Shown here piece by piece: positions 7,687 to 11,778 of a stretch of 11,778 bases of DNA. Origin of the DNA: Selenomonadaceae bacterium UBA3796 (GTDB taxonomy: Bacteria; Bacillota; Negativicutes; Selenomonadales; Selenomonadaceae). The position numbers and the translations under genes are program-made. The number at the start of each line of letters is the position of its first letter. Positions within the stretch are counted from its first letter, which is position 1. The stretch lies in NCBI GenBank assembly GCA_002369175.1, contig DFES01000045.1, forward strand, positions 3,799 to 15,576, written 5' to 3'. The notes under the pieces were generated by a model. That model had not been told where the DNA came from, ran no database searches, and saw nothing but the letters and a program-made list of their open reading frames with translations.

Positions 7687-8362
7687 GGCATCCCGCCCCC
7701 TTTTTGCGATGTGTCCAATCCCACAGGGCAAAGAGTCCATACACAGCATAAGACATGCTAAGATAGATCAGCATGCCTACGATGATTGTGATCATGGGCT
7801 GCATTGTGCGGGAGGCAATGTTGTTGATGACCCGGGTGAGATCCGTGATGGTTACGTAGCCAACTACGCTTGTCCACTGAATGAGATTTACGATGGTGGA
7901 CTGATAGACGGGCTTTGCGATACGGGAAAGCTGCGGCAGTGTGACAAGGCGAAAGGCTTGTACCTTGGAGAATCCCAAAGTCCTGGCAGCTTCTATCTGT
8001 CCCCTGTCCAGTGCCATGAAAGACGCGCGCAGAAGCTCTGCCACATGGGCTGATGTGTGGATGGAGAAAGCAAAGACAGCCACGGTAATGGGACTTAGGT
8101 CTATGCCTGAGAAAACACCGTAGTAGAACAGCATCAATAGCATCAATACCGGTGAGCCGCGAAGTATGGCAATATAGGAAACGGCCAGAAATCGAACGAT
8201 TTTTCGGCCTTTGAGGCGGCAAAAACAGACAAGGGCACCCAGCGCAGTTCCAAAAAAAAGCGACAGTGCAGAAATCTGCACTGTCGCCCAGATCCCTTTT
8301 AAAATCGTGAGCCAAGCGCCGTCCTGAATAAAGATGCGATTTAAAAGCTCTAACAATTCCAT
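7673..8362 (-). CDS. Polar amino-acid ABC transporter permease (HisM/GlnP family)
   Basis: A 229-residue inner-membrane permease of the His/Glu/Gln/Arg/opine family that forms the channel for amino-acid import. It has the family's RGSPVLM motif (68-74) and a well-kept EAA loop, EAARTLGFSKVQAFRLVTLP (124-143), which contacts the ATPase. Several hydrophobic helices are spread over the protein and the length is normal. It starts 12 nt after the binding-protein stop, with a weak GGCGAG ribosome site overlapping that stop, and its end overlaps the ATPase gene, so all three are one operon. The oddity is a perfect terminator hairpin with a T8 tract within its first 40 codons (8252-8287), read in the sense direction. 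As only one permease is encoded, it probably works as a homodimer. Confidence 0.95.
   Translation of the reverse strand: MELLELLNRIFIQDGAWLTILKGIWATVQISALSLFFGTALGALVCFCRLKGRKIVRFLAVSYIAILRGSPVLMLLMLFYYGVFSGIDLSPITVAVFAFSIHTSAHVAELLRASFMALDRGQIEAARTLGFSKVQAFRLVTLPQLSRIAKPVYQSTIVNLIQWTSVVGYVTITDLTRVINNIASRTMQPMITIIVGMLIYLSMSYAVYGLFALWDWTHRKKGAGCHADD
8252..8287 (-). terminator. Intragenic intrinsic terminator inside the permease gene
   Basis: Read on the - strand, 8287-8276 and 8271-8260 form a perfect 12-bp stem with a 4-nt loop, followed at once by eight T residues (8259-8252). This is a canonical Rho-independent terminator, but it lies within codons about 26-37 of the permease, about 88 nt after the binding-protein stop. 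It could end a share of transcripts early, so that the binding protein is made in excess over permease and ATPase. An AT-rich imperfect hairpin (8347-8337 with 8307-8296, one bulge) sits just before it in the transcript. Confidence 0.7.
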
Positions 8363-8374
8363 CGGGTTGCTCGC

Positions 8375-9247
8375 CTACTTTTTCAGGTCCACATGTACGA
8401 TGTCATCCTGGAAATAGGGGTGCGTAAGAACAGCTCCCGTCGGAATATCAATATCGGCAGGGCGGGGATCATTGCCCGTTGGAGCAATGGCCCAGAAAAT
8501 AACATCTGCGCGTTTCGAGGTCAGAGTCGACGAACGTGCCGCACTTTCAACAGAAATGATTTCTATGTTCTTGCCCATGCGCTTCGACATCTCAGCCAAT
8601 ACCGCTGTGTTGAATCCTGCAGGGGACCCATCGCTCAGGATCAGATCGATCGGCGGCAGATCTCCGGTAACTGCAACCTTGAGCGTATCTGCTCCTTCGA
8701 TGCGGTTGATCTCCACTTTCGGCGGTTCTTCGCCTTTTTTGAGCTCGGTGATGTATTCCTTTGTCAGTCTGTCCAAGGTTCCGTCTGCCTTCATGCTATC
8801 GAGGGCTGTGTTTATGGCCTGCTGAAGAGCGGTATCATCCTTGCGGACAGCGCAGCAGAACGCATCCTTCAGATGAACCGGATAATTCGACAGAGTGAAT
8901 TCGGAATGCCGCGCCATCAGATAGTCTGCTACACTCTGGTAGGTGCTCATCGCATCAATGCTTTTGGAAGAAAGACCCATCTGCATGGAATTCAGGTTGT
9001 CATAATAAATATAGGTGTTAGGCGTGACAGCCTTGTCGCCAGCTTCTTCCTCGATTTTCTGCAAAATTTCGTTGAGCTTCTTTTCACTGGCATTCAAATT
9101 GGCCAGCACACCTACACGGAGGTTCGCCTTTTTTTCCGTTGCCGGTGCAGGCTGATCCTTCTCTGAGCCGCATCCTGCCAGCATCGTACCGACCAAGGCG
9201 CAGCAGAGCAACATTCCCATCAGTTTCTTTGCCTTTCCCATGTTCAT
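8375..9247 (-). CDS. Amino-acid ABC transporter binding lipoprotein, apparently circularly permuted
   Basis: A 290-residue lipoprotein of the SBP_bac_3 type that captures an amino acid outside the membrane for the permease/ATPase pair downstream. The N-terminus has a short charged region, a hydrophobic core and lipobox LAGC with Cys26 as lipidation site, then a Pro/Ala/Lys linker. The lobe order is unusual. Residues about 43-165 look like lobe 2 plus the family's C-terminal helix (IDAMSTYQSVADY, then a CAVRKDD strand, then LDSMKADGTLDRL). Residues about 188-288 look like lobe 1 (LKVAVTGDLPPI, SDGSPAGFNTAVLAEMSK, RADVIFW, THPYF). Normal members have the reverse order. An in-frame GTG at 9268 exists, but the ribosome site AAAAGGGG lies inside that extension, 8 nt before ATG 9247, which decides the start. 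First gene of the importer operon; the ligand is unknown. Confidence 0.9.
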   Translation of the reverse strand: MNMGKAKKLMGMLLCCALVGTMLAGCGSEKDQPAPATEKKANLRVGVLANLNASEKKLNEILQKIEEEAGDKAVTPNTYIYYDNLNSMQMGLSSKSIDAMSTYQSVADYLMARHSEFTLSNYPVHLKDAFCCAVRKDDTALQQAINTALDSMKADGTLDRLTKEYITELKKGEEPPKVEINRIEGADTLKVAVTGDLPPIDLILSDGSPAGFNTAVLAEMSKRMGKNIEIISVESAARSSTLTSKRADVIFWAIAPTGNDPRPADIDIPTGAVLTHPYFQDDIVHVDLKK

Positions 9248-9447
9248 TGTCACTACCCCTTTTCTCACAGTTAAATGCTTGGTTTGTCACTTAAGGAAAC
9301 TTTCATGGATAATTCCATAGACACTGTATTTTTCGTTAGAAGAGGCGCATTTTCCTGCCTGGTTCGAAAAAAAAGATTTTTCTCTTTTTGGGGGTGAGTG
9401 ACGAAGCATCCGGGCAAGGGCAGGAGGTTTTTCCGGGTTTGTGACGA

Positions 9448-9475
9448 ATTATAGAATTGTATCAGGAATTGCGAA
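9448..9475 (-). promoter_or_regulatory. Candidate promoter for the importer operon
   Basis: On the - strand a perfect -10 TATAAT (9453-9448) is preceded, at 16 bp spacing, by TTCGCA (9475-9470), a four-of-six match to the -35 consensus. Transcription would start near 9441 and leave a leader of about 190 nt before the binding-protein ATG. I recognise no known riboswitch or T-box in that leader. It contains only an AT-rich 7-bp inverted repeat (9370-9389) of doubtful meaning. Confidence 0.45.
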
Positions 9476-9508
9476 TCTATGCAAAGTAAAAGTATTTGAG
9501 GTGAGAGT

Positions 9509-10585
9509 ATGAAAACAGAAAAAAGATGGAGAAAAGCACTGTGCCTGTTCGTGACCGTATGGATGATGCTGACTATGCCGTCTGCCCTTGCTGCGGATGG
9601 GGTTGACTGGGAACGGCAAATCATTGTTGTTACCGGTATGGGGATTGCGCCGCCGAATGCTGTCAACATTACGCAAGGACAGATGCTGGCAAAGCGGGCG
9701 GCTGTAGTGGATGGATATCGGCAGCTGGCAGAGCAGGTGAAAGGCGTCAATGTGGATGCAGAGAGCACCGTGGAGAACATGATGGTGGTCTCCGATGTTG
9801 TCCGGACAAAGGTTTCCGCATGCATTCAGGGAGCCAGGATTCTTGAAGAGCGCATGAGACCGGATGGCGTCTGCGAGGTTACCATGTCGATTCCCATGTT
9901 TGGTGTATCCAATCCTTTGGCGGCGGCTGTTATCCCCAAACCCGCTGCCCGCGTACCCTTTCCGGCTCCGACTCTGGAGGAGCAGCCTGTCGGAACATAT
10001 ACCTCGCCGGGGAATGCTTCTGTAGGTGTGGATGTGACCATTCGGAGAAATGACAACTCCCGTCCCATGCAGGCATCCTTGCAACCGATGGGGGCAGGGG
10101 ATTCCTTCTATCCGTATCCATACACCTATCGTTATCCGTATCCGTATCCGCCAAATCCGCCTATCTATCAGGGGAACCAGCAGCCATCCAATCCCCAGGC
10201 TCCACCGGTAAAGGAACCAAAGCAGACCTCGAAGAATACGTACCAGGTTGCGGGGAACTACACAAGCCTGGTGGTTGACTGCACCGGTCTGGAACTTCAG
10301 CCTGCCATGAGTCCGGTGATTCGGAACGAGAACGGCGAGGCAATCTACGGCGCCAGCAATCTGGACTATGACATTGTGACCACGAAAGGCATGGCTGCGT
10401 ACAGCCGCAGCCTGGACGTGCAGAGCATTTCCCGGGCAGGGGAACGTCCTTTTGTCGTAAAGGGAACCGCCGTATCCGGAAATAACATCAATCCCGTTGT
10501 CACAGTGGCGGATGCCAATCATATTTTGATGGAAAATGAGCAGACACATTTTTTGGATGAACTGAATGTCATTTTTGTCCGATAG
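9509..10585 (+). CDS. Secreted LPP20-like protein with Tyr-Pro repeat linker
   Basis: A 358-residue exported protein. Residues 1-28 are a signal peptide (basic start, hydrophobic core, cleavage expected after SALA); there is no lipobox, so it is probably periplasmic rather than a lipoprotein. Residues about 35-131 resemble the LPP20/FlgT N-terminal family: a VTGMG strand, a QMLAKRAAVVDGYRQLAEQ helix, then VRTKVSACIQGARIL and a dG-x-EVTMSIPM ending. Residues about 140-243 form a Pro-rich, low-complexity linker with a YPYPYTYRYPYPYP run (201-214). Residues about 244-358 are a second globular domain (VVDCTGLELQPAMSPVI, GEAIYG, FVVKG, then ADANHIL) of a type I associate with LPP20/FlgT-like proteins, though I cannot name it. 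The start has a GAGGTGAG ribosome site. The next gene starts 61 bp downstream on the same strand. The precise function is unknown. Confidence 0.8.
   Translation: MKTEKRWRKALCLFVTVWMMLTMPSALAADGVDWERQIIVVTGMGIAPPNAVNITQGQMLAKRAAVVDGYRQLAEQVKGVNVDAESTVENMMVVSDVVRTKVSACIQGARILEERMRPDGVCEVTMSIPMFGVSNPLAAAVIPKPAARVPFPAPTLEEQPVGTYTSPGNASVGVDVTIRRNDNSRPMQASLQPMGAGDSFYPYPYTYRYPYPYPPNPPIYQGNQQPSNPQAPPVKEPKQTSKNTYQVAGNYTSLVVDCTGLELQPAMSPVIRNENGEAIYGASNLDYDIVTTKGMAAYSRSLDVQSISRAGERPFVVKGTAVSGNNINPVVTVADANHILMENEQTHFLDELNVIFVR
10109..10150 (+). repeat. Seven tandem hexamers encoding Tyr-Pro repeats
   Basis: Seven successive hexamers based on TATCCG. Four match exactly (the first and the last three, which are adjacent); the three in between are variants (TATCCA, TACACC, TATCGT). 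They encode the YP-type run in the linker of the LPP20-like protein. Because the unit is six bases, gain or loss of copies would change linker length without shifting the frame. Confidence 0.85.
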
Positions 10586-10646
10586 GGATTGGTGTAGGGA
10601 ACATTCCCATGTGGGATGATGACGGAGAGAGAGGGGGTGAGAATGG

Positions 10647-11778
10647 ATGGCTCTAAAAGATTTTTCTGTCGGGCAGAAAGTCGCTATCACAGCGATTGTT
10701 TATGCGCTCATACTGGTGGCTGTCCAGCATATCATGGACATCGGCCTTCTGGAAATCCGTCTTGGTGCTTTTTTACCGCCGTTGGTGGGGATGGTGTGGG
10801 GACTGCCGGGGGCAGTGGGAGCGAGTTTGGGGAACATTGCGCGGGATGTCATCGTAGGTGACGATCCGGCAGCGATTCCCATAGGTGCGGCTGCGAACTT
10901 CATTTTTGCCTATGTGCCCTATCGGCTCTGGCTGGCAACAAATGTGGAAATCTTCGGTGGAGACCACTTTCGTCCCACAATGAGATGTCTGTTGCGCTAT
11001 TTCATCATTCTGGCCATCAGTGCCGGTCTGGGTACCACTTTTTTGATTGTCGGTGTTACCATGGTTGGCTATAGCTTGCCGGAATACTTTGCCCGCCAGG
11101 TATTTATCGCTAATTTCGACTTCTCTCTTATCATTACCACGCCGCTTCTGATCATCCTATCAGGGCGGGGATGGATTTTCCCCAGGCGGGGCGGCGCGAT
11201 GATTATGGACAGTCAAATGGTGGATGCCGTGAGACGTCCGCTTTCCTATTCTATCACTTTTTGGCTGATGATGTCCTGTGTGATTTTCGTGATGGTGTTC
11301 AGTGCCTTTACCATCCTGGAGCGCATGCTGTCCGGAGAAAAGGACATCATACTCCTGTTCAATTATCTGTTTTCGTCCCAGTTCCTAATCGTGCATCTGT
11401 TTTTTGTTGGGGCGCTCTTTCTTCTTCATCAGGCAGAGAAACATCTCTCCGAGCCTCTGACGGAGATAACCATGAGCGTTCGCGCTTTTGCCCGGCAAAG
11501 CGGGAAACTCTCCAAAGTCAGCCTTCCCTCGGTGAAGAGCGGGAATGAACTGGGAGTGCTCAGGGATTCCGTCAGCCAAATGATGGATGATATTGTGGAG
11601 TACACGAAAAGGCTGCACGATGTGACCAGAGAACGGGAGCGGATACGAGCCGAGCTTTCCATTGCTCACGAAATCCAGTCGAGCATGTTGCCGAAAAACT
11701 TCCCGCCATATCCTGAAAAAAAGGAACTTGACCTATATGCTTCAATGCATCCGGCGAAGGAAGTGGGCGGCGACTTCT
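10647..11778 (+). CDS. Membrane SpoIIE/RsbU-type PP2C phosphatase, 3' end cut by the window
   Basis: The frame runs open to the window end (377 residues visible). Residues about 8-262 hold roughly seven hydrophobic segments; the first part (GAFLPPLVGMVWGLPGAVGA, then GNIARDVI and GAAANFIFAYVP) resembles ECF-transporter S-component or related sensory membrane domains. A HAMP-like linker follows (about 265-318), then a helix with RERERIRAELSIAHEIQSSML, the typical entrance to SpoIIE/RsbU PP2C phosphatases. The window ends at KEVGGDF, whose Asp376 is the first metal-binding Asp of the PP2C core. Such phosphatases dephosphorylate STAS antagonists and so turn a partner switch on. AGGGGGTGA at 10632-10640, 6 nt before ATG 10647, decides the start; ATG 10643 is out of frame. 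Its substrate could be the STAS protein at 4375-4677 (inference). Confidence 0.88.
   Translation, partial: MALKDFSVGQKVAITAIVYALILVAVQHIMDIGLLEIRLGAFLPPLVGMVWGLPGAVGASLGNIARDVIVGDDPAAIPIGAAANFIFAYVPYRLWLATNVEIFGGDHFRPTMRCLLRYFIILAISAGLGTTFLIVGVTMVGYSLPEYFARQVFIANFDFSLIITTPLLIILSGRGWIFPRRGGAMIMDSQMVDAVRRPLSYSITFWLMMSCVIFVMVFSAFTILERMLSGEKDIILLFNYLFSSQFLIVHLFFVGALFLLHQAEKHLSEPLTEITMSVRAFARQSGKLSKVSLPSVKSGNELGVLRDSVSQMMDDIVEYTKRLHDVTRERERIRAELSIAHEIQSSMLPKNFPPYPEKKELDLYASMHPAKEVGGDF

Noticed and set aside
7099..7761. 220-codon + strand frame across the ATPase/permease junction
   Set aside because: Antisense to well-supported ABC ATPase and permease genes, with no domain features. The + strand frames at 6550-7074 and 8393-9166 are rejected for the same reason.
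9370..9389. AAAAAGA / TCTTTTT inverted repeat in the importer leader
   Set aside because: Seven mostly A-T pairs in a low-complexity A/T tract; stability is too low to claim a terminator or riboswitch.
9398..9448. 8-bp direct repeat GTGACGAA (9398-9405 and 9441-9448)
   Set aside because: Two 8-bp matches in a 260-bp gap are expected fairly often by chance and there is no supporting symmetry.
10597..10608. GGGAA / TTCCC dyad before the phosphatase gene
   Set aside because: Five base pairs with a 2-nt centre; could be a small operator half-site but there is no second copy to support it.
9449..10690. 413-codon open frame on the - strand opposite the LPP20-like gene
   Set aside because: It is His/Arg-rich with no recognisable domain and lies fully antisense to a gene with a signal peptide, ribosome site and known-family features; it mirrors that gene's codon bias.
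10616..10861. 81-codon frame starting just before the phosphatase gene
   Set aside because: Its product is Cys/Gly/His-rich noise; the frame from ATG 10647 with the better-spaced ribosome site gives a continuous membrane protein.

Overview
The window looks like a chromosomal stretch from a low-to-mid GC Firmicute-type bacterium. The protein style (a ComEC homologue, an LPP20-like secreted protein, SpoIIE/RsbW/RsbV-type partner-switching proteins, a GlnHPQ-type importer) fits a Negativicutes/Selenomonas-like organism best. That placement is an inference from protein flavour; there is no rRNA or other marker here to prove it. All ten genes are intact apart from the two at the window edges, which are cut off. 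There is no tRNA, rRNA, CRISPR array, phage gene or insertion sequence.

Left part, + strand: the 3' portion of comEC (3-1916), the DNA-uptake channel. Next comes a tight three-gene operon (2012-4677): an RsbW-like anti-sigma kinase, a 626-residue protein joining a catalytically degenerate NRPS-type condensation domain to a degenerate cyclic-nucleotide-binding-like domain, and an RsbV/SpoIIAA-like STAS protein. A 16-bp stem with a T-rich tail follows the STAS gene. Beyond it lies an ABCD/SbmA-type ABC transporter with fused membrane and ATPase domains (4792-6501).

Middle part, - strand: a three-gene polar amino-acid ABC importer operon reads leftwards from about 9440 to 6568 (binding lipoprotein, permease, ATPase). 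It converges on the SbmA-type transporter at a perfect 13-bp-stem hairpin (6514-6546). Three things in this operon are odd. The ATPase carries a C-terminal extension that aligns with the RsbW-like kinase at 2012-2440 but has lost its ATP-binding residues. The binding protein appears circularly permuted. A textbook intrinsic terminator (12-bp perfect stem, 4-nt loop, T8) lies inside the permease coding sequence, on the sense strand.

Right part, + strand: a secreted LPP20-like protein with a Tyr-Pro repeat linker (9509-10585), then the 5' part of a multi-pass membrane SpoIIE/RsbU-type phosphatase (10647-window end).

Together the window holds all three component types of a phosphorylation-controlled partner switch (kinase, STAS antagonist, phosphatase) but no sigma factor. 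Instead there is an unusual condensation/cNMP-like protein in the kinase-STAS operon, and a pseudo-kinase domain attached to a transporter ATPase. The most interesting hypothesis is a partner switch whose outputs are a non-sigma effector and amino-acid transport rather than transcription.
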